22,457 bases of DNA from Phycisphaerae bacterium SM23_33 (GCA_001303665.1 LJUF01000089.1:1-22457); one strand, 5' to 3'; positions 7,050 through 15,353 are shown, counted from the first letter of the stretch. Program-made: numbers and translations. The notes: generated from the letters alone by a model not told the origin.

Positions 7050-8267
7050 TCAGCCCCGCGCCCCGGCCAGCGTGATCCGGATGACCCAGACGCTGTTGGT
7101 CCCGGCCGAGGACTCGGGGATGGCCGCCCAGCCGTGCGGGATGCGATCGTAGATGTAGAGCAGATGCGTCGCGTCCAGCGGCACCACCTCGGTGTATGAG
7201 GAGGTGTGGTCGTGCCGGCGGATCTTCTCGGCGAGGCAGGCGTTGTGATGTTTGCGGATGTCCACCTGCTGCCAGTCGCTGCCGGCCCCGTCGGTGTTCA
7301 GCCACAGGTACAGCCCGGGCCGGCCGCCGGAAAGGACGACCGTCCCGTCGGCCATCACCGCGAGGCTCGGCTGAACGGAATGCGGGCCGGCCATGGCGGT
7401 GGGCTTGGCCCAGGTCCTGCCGTCGTCGCTGCTGTAGCTCTGGCCATAGGGGGCGCCGCCCATGCGGAACACGCACATGATCCGCCCGTCCTTCAGCCGG
7501 CAGAGGGCGGATTCGCACGGGCCCTCGCTGCCGGCCAGGCCGCAGTCCTCGTCGGCGATGACCGAGCGGATGGTCCAATCCACGCCGTCGGCCGACTCGG
7601 CCGCGACGAGGGCGTATCGCTTGGCGTCCTTGAAATATCCGTACAGCGTCGCCAGGTAGCCGCCCTTCAGCCGGACCGTCTGGCCGTTGAAGACGAACCC
7701 GGCCAGTCCCAGCTGGGGGGCAAAGCTCCTGTCGGGGCTAGGCCAGCCGGCGACCGTGACGCCGCCCTCAACCTGCCTGACCAGCCGCTTGCCCTTCGGG
7801 CAGAGCTGATACGGGGCGGCCAGGACCCCCCTGCCCTTGGGGTACAGGTAGTACGGCAGCAGCAGCTGATCGCCCGACGGCAGCCGCAGCGTGCTTTCGC
7901 CGTACGCGGCGGGCACGGGCGTCGTCCAGGTCAGGCCGCCGTCGCCGGACCAGGACATCAGGCTGGTGGCGGTCCGGGTGTGCACGTCGGCGTGGGAAGA
8001 CATCTGGGCCAGCAGGTCGCCGTTGACAAGCACCGTCAAGGTGGGGAACCACAGGTACCCCTTCCGCCGCGCCACCAGCACCGGCTGCGAGAGGCCGACC
8101 TTCACGCCCTTCAGCTCGATGGTGTCCTTGACGACCCACCCGACCGGGGCGGTCGCTGAAGTGTTCGCCAAGTTGTTCTTGCCCACCTTGGTCCTCTCCT
8201 GGCCCGGCAGCGCCATGAACGCCAGAAGCCAGCACACCGGCATGACGACCGGCCGGACGCTTTTCAT
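7050..8267 (-). CDS. Secreted BNR/Asp-box repeat protein (sialidase-like)
   Basis: A 405-residue protein with an N-terminal signal peptide: KSVRP, then a hydrophobic run to about residue 22. A six-bladed sialidase-type propeller is suggested by two clear Asp boxes, S107-x-D-x-G-x-T-W114 (SGDGGLTW) and S279-x-D-x-G-x-T-W286 (SSDDGRTW). A degenerate third, SADGVDW, starts near residue 225. Conserved blade segments such as LKDGRIMCVFRMGG and VMADGTVVLSGGRPGLY follow the exo-alpha-sialidase/BNR family found in environmental Planctomycetes. Catalytic residues of true sialidases (arginine triad, nucleophilic Tyr/Glu pair) cannot be assigned confidently, so sialic acid hydrolysis is not claimed; glycan binding or another exo-glycosidase activity is possible. 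The start ATG 8267 was chosen because it gives the signal peptide. The reading frame extends upstream without recognisable protein. It is divergent from the GH4 operon. Confidence 0.82.
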   Translation of the reverse strand: MKSVRPVVMPVCWLLAFMALPGQERTKVGKNNLANTSATAPVGWVVKDTIELKGVKVGLSQPVLVARRKGYLWFPTLTVLVNGDLLAQMSSHADVHTRTATSLMSWSGDGGLTWTTPVPAAYGESTLRLPSGDQLLLPYYLYPKGRGVLAAPYQLCPKGKRLVRQVEGGVTVAGWPSPDRSFAPQLGLAGFVFNGQTVRLKGGYLATLYGYFKDAKRYALVAAESADGVDWTIRSVIADEDCGLAGSEGPCESALCRLKDGRIMCVFRMGGAPYGQSYSSDDGRTWAKPTAMAGPHSVQPSLAVMADGTVVLSGGRPGLYLWLNTDGAGSDWQQVDIRKHHNACLAEKIRRHDHTSSYTEVVPLDATHLLYIYDRIPHGWAAIPESSAGTNSVWVIRITLAGARG

Positions 8268-8293
8268 CACGGATGTCCCGGGCAACTGCCTCA

Positions 8294-8323
8294 TTGCCGT
8301 TTCGAACGCTGCGTGCCGATAAT
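8294..8323 (+). promoter_or_regulatory. Candidate promoter of the GH4 operon
   Basis: TTGCCG (8294-8299) and GATAAT (8318-8323, 5 of 6 matches to the -10) are 18 bases apart in the 187-base divergent gap. This would give a leader of about 125 bases before the GH4 start. AT-rich hexamers are rare in this GC-rich window, which raises its weight slightly. Confidence 0.35.
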
Positions 8324-8388
8324 GTACCCGCTCCGGGCGGCGCATGCCCGCAATGCCTGGGCCGCCCCCGGAGCTTACGTTCCGAGTA

Positions 8389-8429
8389 CGGCTCGTGCCG
8401 GCCCTGCCATGCCGGCCGCCGGCGAGCCG
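8389..8429 (+). other. Hairpin in the GH4 leader
   Basis: Bases 8389-8395 (CGGCTCG) pair with 8423-8429 (CGAGCCG). After a two-base bulge, 8398-8402 (CCGGC) pairs with 8418-8422 (GCCGG), leaving a 15-base loop. It lies between the candidate promoter and the GH4 ribosome binding site (GGGAG, 8443-8447). It could be a leader regulatory structure, but no known riboswitch is recognised and GC content makes chance hairpins common. Confidence 0.25.
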
Positions 8430-8454
8430 GACGAAGTGAGCAGGGAGCTGTGCC

Positions 8455-9798
8455 ATGCAGGAACGTGTCGTGCTGATCGGCGCCGGCAGCGCCATGTTCA
8501 CCCGCGGGCTGGTGGCCGACCTGATTGACCGCGGCTGGCAGGCCGACCTGGCCCTGGTGGACGTCGACCCGCAGGCGCTGGCCGTGGCCGAGGCCGTCAC
8601 GCGGAAGATGATCGAGGCCAAGCGGGCGCCGGTCCGGCTGGCGGCGGCCACCGACCGCCGCGAGGTGCTGGGCGGCGCGACGGCCGTGATCTGCACGGTC
8701 GGCGTGGGCGGCCGGCGGGCCTGGGAGCAGGACGTTTTCATCCCCCGCCGCCACGGCATCTACCAGCCCGTCGGCGACAGCGTCATGCCCGGCGGCACCT
8801 CCCGGGCCCTGCGGATGGTCCCGGCCATGGTGGACGTCGCCCGCGACGTGATGGACCTGTGCGGTGAGGCCTTGTTCTTCAACTACGGCAACCCGCTGGC
8901 GTGCGTCTGCCGCGGCGTGCGCCAGGCCACCGGCGCCAACGTGATGGGCCTGTGCCACGGCGTGCCCGAGGTGGGCCGGTACCTGGCCCAGGCGCTCGGC
9001 GTGCAGCCGGAGCGGTTTCGCTACAGCGCCGTCGGCATCAACCACCTGACTTGGTTCGTGGAGGCGCGGGTCGGCGCCGAGGACCTGATGCCGAAGCTGC
9101 GCCGCATCGCCGAGCGGCGCGGGGCGGCGCCGGAGGCGGCCGGCCCCGACCAGCCGCCCGCCGCCGACAACCCGTTCAGTTGGCACCTGATGCGGCTGTT
9201 CGGCGCCTTCCCCGCGGTGCTGGACCGCCACGTCAGCGAGTTCTTCCCGCACCTGTCCCGCGGCGGCAAGTACTACGGCAGGACGCTCGGCGTGGACGTC
9301 TTCAGCCTGGAGGACACCATCGCCCACGGCGACCGCATTTACGAGGAGATGCGCGAGCTCGCCGCCTCGCCCGCCCCGCTGCCAGAGGGCTACTTCCAGC
9401 GGATCAGCGGGGAGCACGAGCAGGTGCTGGAGATCATCGAGAGCGTTCGGACCGACGCCGGGCGGGTATATTCGGCCAACCTGCCCAACCGCGGGCAGGT
9501 GCCCAACCTGCCGGGCGAGGCCATCGTGGAGTCGCCGGCCGCCGCCGACGGAGCGGGGCTGCGCCCGCTCCAGCAGAGGCCGCTGAGTGCGGCCCTGGCC
9601 GGCACGCTGGCGACGCGCTTCATGTGGGTGGAAACGACGGTGCAGGCCGCCCTGGAAGGCAGCCGCGACAAGTTCATCCAGGCCCTCGTTCTGGACGGCG
9701 CGGTCGATTCCCTCGAGACGGCCGCCAGGCTGGCGGATGAGCTGCTGGCCGCCCAGGCGCAGCACCTGCCGCAGTTCGCCAACCGAACGCCGGGGTAA
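8455..9798 (+). CDS. Glycoside hydrolase family 4, alpha-uronidase-like
   Basis: A 447-residue cytoplasmic GH4 enzyme. This family cleaves glycosides by an unusual NAD+ and Mn2+ dependent oxidation-elimination-addition-reduction mechanism. Seen here: the Rossmann GAGS at 9-12, the GNPLA segment (residues 145-149), metal ligands Cys167 and His197 in LCHGV and INHLTW, and the HVSEFFPHLS segment near residue 260. The CHG(V) form of the Cys motif is the one reported for alpha-glucuronidase/galacturonidase-type GH4 members. Alpha-glucosidases and 6-phospho-beta-glucosidases use other versions of it. That supports, but does not prove, action on a uronide. ATG 8455 has GGGAG 7 bases upstream. Only 22 bases separate its stop from the methyltransferase, so it is the first gene of an operon with MttB and the MFS transporter. 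Length and motif content are complete. Confidence 0.92.
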   Translation: MQERVVLIGAGSAMFTRGLVADLIDRGWQADLALVDVDPQALAVAEAVTRKMIEAKRAPVRLAAATDRREVLGGATAVICTVGVGGRRAWEQDVFIPRRHGIYQPVGDSVMPGGTSRALRMVPAMVDVARDVMDLCGEALFFNYGNPLACVCRGVRQATGANVMGLCHGVPEVGRYLAQALGVQPERFRYSAVGINHLTWFVEARVGAEDLMPKLRRIAERRGAAPEAAGPDQPPAADNPFSWHLMRLFGAFPAVLDRHVSEFFPHLSRGGKYYGRTLGVDVFSLEDTIAHGDRIYEEMRELAASPAPLPEGYFQRISGEHEQVLEIIESVRTDAGRVYSANLPNRGQVPNLPGEAIVESPAAADGAGLRPLQQRPLSAALAGTLATRFMWVETTVQAALEGSRDKFIQALVLDGAVDSLETAARLADELLAAQAQHLPQFANRTPG

Positions 9799-9809
9799 CC
9801 CGGACCACT

Positions 9810-9814
9810 GGAGG
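9810..9814 (+). promoter_or_regulatory. Ribosome binding site for the MttB-like gene
   Basis: A GGAGG lies 6 bases before GTG 9821 and fixes that start. The longer open frame (from 9587) lies inside the GH4 gene and is not used. Confidence 0.6.
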
Positions 9815-9820
9815 CAGCCC

Positions 9821-11227
9821 GTGAGACTGGCGGCTTTCCTGACGAAAAGGCAGGTGGAGACGATCCACCGCGGCGCCCTGCGCGTGCTGGCGGAAGTGGG
9901 CGTTCGGGTCGAGCACGAGGCGGTGCGGAAGCGGCTCACCCGTGCCGGCGGCCAGTGCGGCGCCGGCCAAGCCGTCCGCTTCCCGTCCAAGACCGTGGAA
10001 CGCCTCATCGCCGAGGCGCCCAAGCGGAAGCCGGCAAGAGCCCGCGCCACGGTAAGCGCCCGGGTGGGGGTGTACGGTTCCCGGTATCTCGATCCGGCCA
10101 CCGACGCGCTGCTCGATTTCGACGAGGACCGGCTGGGGCGGTACGCCGCCCTGGCCAGAAGCATGCATCACGTGCAGGACACCAACATCCTGGGCGTGCC
10201 GTTTCCGGTCGAGGGAGTTCCCGCCGCGTATCAGCCGCTGGCGGAGAAGCTGTATGCCTGGAAGCACGGCCTCCGCCCCGGCGGCAGCGTCCTTTTCACC
10301 GGCCTGTGCGAGCCGCTGCTGGAGATGTTCCAGTGCCACGCCGCGGCCCACGGCCGCAGCACGGAGGAGGTCTTCGCCGCGGCCGGCTACATGATTTCGC
10401 CGCTGCGGCTGGCCCGGCCGGAATGTGAGCAACTCCTGTTCTTCGCCGAGCGCGGGCTGCGGATGTGGATCGGCCACCTCCCCTCGCAAGGGGGGACCGC
10501 CCCGGTTTCGTTCGCCGGGGCGATGGTGCTGGCCCTGGCCGAGCAGCTCTTCCTGTACCTCCTCAGCCGGTCCTTCTGGGACCAGGCGGAGCTGGCGCTG
10601 GGCGGGGAGGTGGCCGTGGTGGACATGCGGCGCGGCTGCACCCGCTACGGCCGGCCGGAGCAGCAACGGACCAACGCCGCCTTCGCCGACGTCGCCAGGT
10701 TCTACGGCTGCTCCTGCCGGGGGCACACCGGCGGCACCGACGCCAAGCTGCCCTCCCACGAGGCGGGGGCGCAGAAGGCCGCCGGCGCTTTGCTCACGGC
10801 GCTGGCCACCGGGCACGGCTCCATCAGCGCCGGGCTGCTCAGCATGGATGAGATCTGCTCGCCGGTGCAGATGGTCCTCGACGACGACCTGACCGGCGGC
10901 CTGAAGGCCCTGCTGGCCGGGCCGGTGGTGGACGAAACCGAGTGCGCCTTCCAGGAGATCCTCGCCGCCGGGCCCGGCGGAAACCACCTGGGAACGGAGT
11001 TCACCGCCCGGCGGTTCCGCAAATGTCTCTACCAGCCCCGCACGTGGTCGGCGGACAACCTCAGCGCCTGGCAGGCGGTGGGTCGAAAGGCCGATGTGGA
11101 CCTCGCCCGGGAGATCGTGCTGGACTTTGAGAGGGATTTCGTTGCCGCGGCCTGCATCTCACCGGCCGAAGAGAAGGAATTGCAGGCCATCATCCGCCGG
11201 GCGGTGCAGCGGGAGCTGGCCAGTTGA
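9821..11227 (+). CDS. Trimethylamine methyltransferase (MttB) family protein, non-pyrrolysine type
   Basis: A 468-residue TIM-barrel methyltransferase of the MttB/COG5598 superfamily. Members move a methyl group from a quaternary or tertiary amine (trimethylamine, glycine betaine, proline betaine, carnitine and others) to a corrinoid protein. Recognisable segments are the N-terminal helix LTKRQVETIHRGALRVLAEVGVRVE (residues 8-32), ALARSMHHVQDTNI, AAYQPLAEKLYAWKHG, VLFTGLCEPLLEM, AGAMVLALAEQLFL, and the C-terminal GTEFTARRFRK and QPRTW motifs. The frame has no internal amber codon, so it belongs to the non-pyrrolysine members, whose substrates differ from trimethylamine. The start is GTG 9821 with an excellent GGAGG. 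No corrinoid protein (MttC type) or reactivase lies in the window, so partners must be encoded elsewhere. It sits between GH4 and an MFS transporter with gaps of about 20 bases, an unusual context suggesting a methylated sugar-linked substrate or a co-imported amine. Confidence 0.88.
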   Translation: MRLAAFLTKRQVETIHRGALRVLAEVGVRVEHEAVRKRLTRAGGQCGAGQAVRFPSKTVERLIAEAPKRKPARARATVSARVGVYGSRYLDPATDALLDFDEDRLGRYAALARSMHHVQDTNILGVPFPVEGVPAAYQPLAEKLYAWKHGLRPGGSVLFTGLCEPLLEMFQCHAAAHGRSTEEVFAAAGYMISPLRLARPECEQLLFFAERGLRMWIGHLPSQGGTAPVSFAGAMVLALAEQLFLYLLSRSFWDQAELALGGEVAVVDMRRGCTRYGRPEQQRTNAAFADVARFYGCSCRGHTGGTDAKLPSHEAGAQKAAGALLTALATGHGSISAGLLSMDEICSPVQMVLDDDLTGGLKALLAGPVVDETECAFQEILAAGPGGNHLGTEFTARRFRKCLYQPRTWSADNLSAWQAVGRKADVDLAREIVLDFERDFVAAACISPAEEKELQAIIRRAVQRELAS

Positions 11228-11248
11228 CTGTGAAGGGGAAGAATCGCC

Positions 11249-12443
11249 GTGACACTTGACCCCCTGCCCGGGCAGCCGATCTTCGCACCGGCACCGATTC
11301 GGGCCCGCAGACCGCACAGACCCACCCGGCGGCGGCTGCTGCTGGCGGGCGCTACCATGCTGCTGTGGACGCTCCCCCAGGTCGCGGGGATGCTGGCGGT
11401 CTTCCGTGACAAGCTGCAATCGCACCTGGGCATCTCCATCGAGCAGTTCGGCCTGCTGATCAGCATCGGGTCCGTCCCCGGCATGTTGGGGGCGCTGCTG
11501 GGCGGCAGGCTGGTGGACCGCCGCGGGCCGCGGGTCGTGCTGCGCCTGTGCCTCTTCGGGGCCGCGGCCGGCATGGCCATGGCCGCCCTGGCCGGGCAGT
11601 GGAGGCTCCTGCTGGTGGCACTGGGCCGAGGGCCTGCTGTACCTGCGGCGGACGCATCCGGCCGTCTCCTTCAGTCACATCCTGCACGTTCCCTTCGCCG
11701 TGACCGCCGGCCTGCTGCTGCTGGGGACCATGCTGTACCGCCGCAGCCGGTCGCTGGGCGCCGCGGCCGGGCGGCTGCCGGCGCCGGGAGGCCCCGGCCG
11801 CAGGCCCCTCGGCCAGGAGGCGCTGCTGCTGGTGGGAATGATGGTCGTGCACGGCATGTGCGACTCCTCGGCCATGATGTGGATGCCGCGCGTCCTCGGC
11901 AGCAGCAGCTACGCCGCCCGCCCCCTGCCCCCGGGCGTGGTGACGGCCGGGTTCTCGCTGGCCTACGTCCTGGCCCGGGGGCTGCTGAGCGTGCTGGCGG
12001 AGCATTGGGGCCGGCGAGTCATGATGATCGCCCCCGGCCTGCTGGGCAGCGGCGTGTTTCTGGCCGGGGTGCTCTCGCGCAGCCAGGTCGCCACCTCGGT
12101 CTGCTACGTCCTGGGCGGGTTCTGCTGGTCCTTTGAGTATCCCGCGGTCCTGTCCATCCTGGCCGGCGACGGCGGCCCCGATGTACATCGGGGCTTCGGC
12201 TCGGCCTTGGGGCTGGTCTCCCTGGGCTCGGGGCTGGGGACGTTCGCCCTGGCCAACGCCATGGGGCTGCTGGCCAAGTCGCTGGGCGACGCCTCGCTGT
12301 GGATGATCCTGATCCTGCCGGCGGCCGGCTTCCCCCTGGTGAGCCTGGGCGGGGCGATCTGGGTCCGGCGCTTCGGCGGCCGAGAGGCAAACCCACCCCA
12401 GGCACCCGAAAACGCTCCGCAGAAGGAGCGAAACCATCCGTGA
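11249..12443 (+). pseudogene. Major facilitator superfamily transporter, frame broken
   Basis: Two halves of one MFS carrier. The first (GTG 11249, AGGGGA 9 bases upstream) reads in one frame to about 11623. It has TM1 (LLLAGATMLLWTLPQVAGM), TM2 (FGLLISIGSVPGMLGALLGG) followed by the loop motif RLVDRRGPR (MFS motif A), and TM3 up to QWRLLLVAL. The second half reads in another frame from about 11622 (WAEGLLYLRRTHPAVSF) and carries the remaining helices. These include TAGLLLLGTMLY, ALLLVGMMVVHGM, AGFSLAYVLARGLLSVLAEHWGRR, MIAPGLLGSGVFLAGVL and WMILILPAAGFPLVSLGGA. Helices 4 and 5, some 35-60 residues, are missing at the junction. Fusing frames alone would not restore a 12-helix protein. The gene belongs to the GH4-MttB operon (21-base gap) and would import their substrate if intact elsewhere. 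Substrate unknown. Confidence 0.8.
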
Positions 12444-12448
12444 ATCCG

Positions 12449-12463
12449 CCCAACGCCGTTGGG
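12449..12463. promoter_or_regulatory. 15-base inverted repeat after the MFS gene
   Basis: CCCAACGCCGTTGGG is a perfect inverted repeat around one central base, 5 bases after the MFS stop. It may be a small operator-like site for the downstream kelch gene or a weak transcript-end hairpin. The rest of the 166-base gap shows only the kelch ribosome binding site. Confidence 0.3.
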
Positions 12464-12609
12464 GTGGCGGAAAGGGCTGAGCCAAGCTACCATCTCCGGA
12501 AGGGTCCCATGCCGGCAGCGGGGGCGGCGAATCGGCCGGCCCGGCCTGCCGCGCGTGGACATTCACAGGGCGGGTGTGATCGAGCAGCCCCGCGGGGCGG
12601 GAGCCTGCC

Positions 12610-15294
12610 ATGAAGCGATGGAGCTGCGTTCTGAGCGGCCTTGCCCTGACCGCGTTCGCCGCGGCCGCGCGGGGACAGCCGCCGGCCTTGCCCGACGGGC
12701 TCAGGAACGCCCCGCCCAACACCTGGGTGAGGCTCGTGCATGGCGGGTTCGGCGAGCGGACCTCGCCGGCGCTGGTGTGGCTGCCGAAGGACTCGCGGTT
12801 CCTCATCCTGGGCGGGGCCATGCAGATGCTCACCAGGCACAAGCCGCCCTACACCGAGATGACGCTCAATCTCCCGCCGTGCCGATGGGAGAACCGCTTC
12901 CCCAAGGGCAAGGAGGGTCTCTGGGGCGAGCCGGTCGGCCCGTCCAGGGCGCCCGGGTTCTCCGGCAGCTACTACCGGGTGGCGATGCAGGACGAGGAAG
13001 GCAACGTCCGGCCGTACCTGGGCTCGGGCTACGACCGGGCCATGTACCTGTTCCACAACTTCGCCTACGACAGCGACCGCGGGCGGGTGGTGGTGGCCTG
13101 GCACCTGGGTGAGTTCACGGCCGAGTACGACCCGGCCGAGCGGACCTGGCAGGTGATCGAAACGGCCAAGGACGTGCCGGAGGGCTTCTGGGACGACTTC
13201 CTCTGGGGGGCGATGTGCTACGACCCGGTGAACAAGGAGGTCCTCGGCGGCCGGGGGCGCTGGGCCTACACCGCCCGGACGGGCACGTGGCGCCGGCTGA
13301 GCTTCGCCAGCACGGTGCTGGACGGCCCGCGGGCCGCGGCCGAGCGGCTCCGACTGCGAGCCAAGGACCTGGTCGGCGCCGCCCGCAGCCGGTACTACCG
13401 CTCCGAGACGCCCGAAGAGGCCAAGCTCCAGCTCGGCCGGATGGCCGAGGCCATCGCCAACGATGCCGCCGCCCTGGACGCGGACCTGGCAAGGTCGCTG
13501 GCCGCCGCCGGCCGGGACAAGGCACAGATCGCCTGGGCCAGGGCGGAGCTGAAGTCGGCGCGGGCGGCGATGCTGGAGGCCGCCGGTAGGCTCCAGGATA
13601 AAGTCACCCGCGAGGCCGTCTGGAAGGCCGAGGACGCCCGCGACCTGCTGGAGCGCTGCGCGCTGTCGCTGGCGACCGCCCCCCCGCCGCGGGCCTGGTC
13701 GCCCATGGCCTACGACCCCGCCAACCAGAAGATCGTCATGTTCGGCGGCGACCGCATGGACCGCCTCCTGGCCGACACCCGGGTCTACGACTGCCCCAGC
13801 CGCTCCTGGCAGCTCCGCCGGCCGGAGGTCTCGCCCCCGCCCCGCGCCGGCCACGGCCTGGCCTACCTGCCCAACAGCGGCAAGCTGCTGCTGGTGGACG
13901 GCTACGGCATCGGCAGCCGAGGCCAGAGCTGGGTCTACGACACCGCCGCCAACCGGTGGTCCCTGCTGGCCGAGCCCGACGCGAAGAGGCCGCCGCTGAC
14001 CGGGCGGGGCGTGTACAGCTTCCTTCCCGGCCCGCTGGCGGTCGGGCCGGGGGATCTGGCAGTGATGACCAGCCACCGCGAGGGCAGCGGCATCACCACC
14101 TGGGCGGCGCGGATCGACGCATCGAAGCTGGACCCGGCCGGCACGAAGAAGCTGGGCGTCGGCTTCCTGACCATGAGCACGCGGACCGGGCCGATGAACC
14201 CGCGGTACTACGAGCAAACTGGCCCCCCGCCGGACCCGGCCGAGGAGGACAGGCTCAAGGACCTGCCGGTCAACACCTGGGTTCGCCTCTCGCCGCCGAA
14301 CAACCCCCGCACCAACCGCGCCTGGGGGACGACCGTGCTGGATGCGGCCAGGGACCAGCTCATCCAGTGGGGCGGCGGCCACGCCGCCTACTGCGGCAAC
14401 GACGTGCTGCACTACAGCATCACGACCAACCGCGTCAGCACCGGCGGCTACCTGCCGGACACCGCGCTCAACTGGGACAGGTCCATGCTCGGCCCGCCGA
14501 TGACCACCACCTTCGCCGGCCGGCCCCACACCCGCCACGGCTACCACCACTACGGCCTCGACCCGGCCACCAATAACCTCCTCACCTACAGCCGAATGTC
14601 GGGCAACACCTTCTACCTGTACGACCCGCACACCCGCGGCTGGAAGGGCCGCTTCGGGCGCAGCTTCCCCGACAACTACCAGGGCGGGCACAACTTCACC
14701 TGCGTGCCCCACCCCAACGGCCTGCTGGTCTGGGCCACGCCCAGGCTGCTGCTCCAGCTCGACGCAAAGACCATGACCTGGAAGGAGCTGCCCCTGGCCG
14801 GCAACCTGCCCGGCATGCGCGTGGACTGCCACGGCATGGCCTACGACTCCAGGCGCGAGCGGCTGCTTTTCTTCTCCATGCACCTCAAAGGCGACGTGGT
14901 GGCCTACGACATGAAGACGCACCAGGTCAAGCGGCTGGCTGCGGCCGGCGGAGACAAGCTGCCGGTATTCCTCCGGGAGGCCCTGTACCTGCCTCACGCC
15001 GACCTGGTAATGGCCGGCACCCGGCGGGCCCTGGAAGACGGCAGCATCTGCTGGCTGTTCTACGACTGCGCCCGGAACGCCTGGGTCGGCATCCGCCTGC
15101 CGGGCGACGACCCGCTGGGGAACGACCCCAAGGTCCAGCACGGCGTCAGCCTGGGGCTGAGCTACGACGCCAAGCGCAAGCTCCTGTGGTGCGCCGACGA
15201 TCGGATGACGATCCGCGTCCTCCGGCTGGACCCCAAGACCGCCGACCTCCGCCGGCTGGCTGAACCCACGCCCGCCAAGGACAGCAGCGGATGA
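12610..15294 (+). CDS. Secreted kelch-like beta-propeller protein with helical insertion
   Basis: An 894-residue exported protein. A signal peptide spans about residues 1-23 (LSGLALTAFAAAARG), and ATG 12610 has GGGAG 6 bases upstream. Kelch-like blades occur in two blocks. The first covers roughly residues 30-235 (LGGAMQM, YDPAERTWQVIE, YDPVNKEVLGGRGRW). The second runs from about 355 to the end (MAYDPANQKIVMFGGDRMD, VYDCPSRSWQL, WVYDTAANRWSLL, TTVLDAARDQLIQWGGGHA, LYDPHTRGWKGRFG, VAYDMKTHQVKRL). They are split by a charged helical stretch at about 240-350 with heptad-like Ala/Leu/Arg content (ARAELKSARAAMLEAAGRL), probably coiled coil. The phrase NTWVRL appears near residue 37 and again near 554, suggesting a duplicated module. 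No catalytic residues are recognised. A glycan-binding or surface-display role is likely by analogy with kelch and galactose-oxidase-type propellers. Confidence 0.83.
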   Translation: MKRWSCVLSGLALTAFAAAARGQPPALPDGLRNAPPNTWVRLVHGGFGERTSPALVWLPKDSRFLILGGAMQMLTRHKPPYTEMTLNLPPCRWENRFPKGKEGLWGEPVGPSRAPGFSGSYYRVAMQDEEGNVRPYLGSGYDRAMYLFHNFAYDSDRGRVVVAWHLGEFTAEYDPAERTWQVIETAKDVPEGFWDDFLWGAMCYDPVNKEVLGGRGRWAYTARTGTWRRLSFASTVLDGPRAAAERLRLRAKDLVGAARSRYYRSETPEEAKLQLGRMAEAIANDAAALDADLARSLAAAGRDKAQIAWARAELKSARAAMLEAAGRLQDKVTREAVWKAEDARDLLERCALSLATAPPPRAWSPMAYDPANQKIVMFGGDRMDRLLADTRVYDCPSRSWQLRRPEVSPPPRAGHGLAYLPNSGKLLLVDGYGIGSRGQSWVYDTAANRWSLLAEPDAKRPPLTGRGVYSFLPGPLAVGPGDLAVMTSHREGSGITTWAARIDASKLDPAGTKKLGVGFLTMSTRTGPMNPRYYEQTGPPPDPAEEDRLKDLPVNTWVRLSPPNNPRTNRAWGTTVLDAARDQLIQWGGGHAAYCGNDVLHYSITTNRVSTGGYLPDTALNWDRSMLGPPMTTTFAGRPHTRHGYHHYGLDPATNNLLTYSRMSGNTFYLYDPHTRGWKGRFGRSFPDNYQGGHNFTCVPHPNGLLVWATPRLLLQLDAKTMTWKELPLAGNLPGMRVDCHGMAYDSRRERLLFFSMHLKGDVVAYDMKTHQVKRLAAAGGDKLPVFLREALYLPHADLVMAGTRRALEDGSICWLFYDCARNAWVGIRLPGDDPLGNDPKVQHGVSLGLSYDAKRKLLWCADDRMTIRVLRLDPKTADLRRLAEPTPAKDSSG

Positions 15295-15324
15295 CCGGCG
15301 CGGCGACCGCGCGGCCGAAAGGCC

Positions 15325-15353
15325 TGTCCAGGCGTGGCCCACCGATTTATACT
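15325..15353 (+). promoter_or_regulatory. Weak candidate promoter for the aldolase-kinase pair
   Basis: TATACT (15348-15353, 5 of 6) sits 17 bases after TGTCCA (15325-15330, only 3 of 6). It is followed by AGGAG at 15366-15370, 5 bases from the aldolase ATG. The leader would be very short. The -10 is the more convincing half. Confidence 0.3.

Noticed and set aside
5767..7152. 461-residue plus-strand open frame over the radical SAM gene
   Set aside because: Antisense shadow of the radical SAM gene. The minus strand has CX3CX2C, GGEP, a ribosome binding site and a promoter.
9821..11227. Pyrrolysine-containing MttB
   Set aside because: The frame is open from start to stop without any internal amber codon, so it is a non-pyrrolysine homologue.
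15300..15330. GGCC-GAAA-GGCC mini-hairpin as an intrinsic terminator after the kelch gene
   Set aside because: Only four base pairs in the stem and no T-tract follows.
12487..15342. 951-residue open frame on the minus strand opposite the kelch gene
   Set aside because: It mirrors the plus-strand gene in GC-rich DNA. Its translation is rich in Gly/Ala/Val/Arg/Pro with no recognisable domain, while the plus strand has a signal peptide and kelch motifs.
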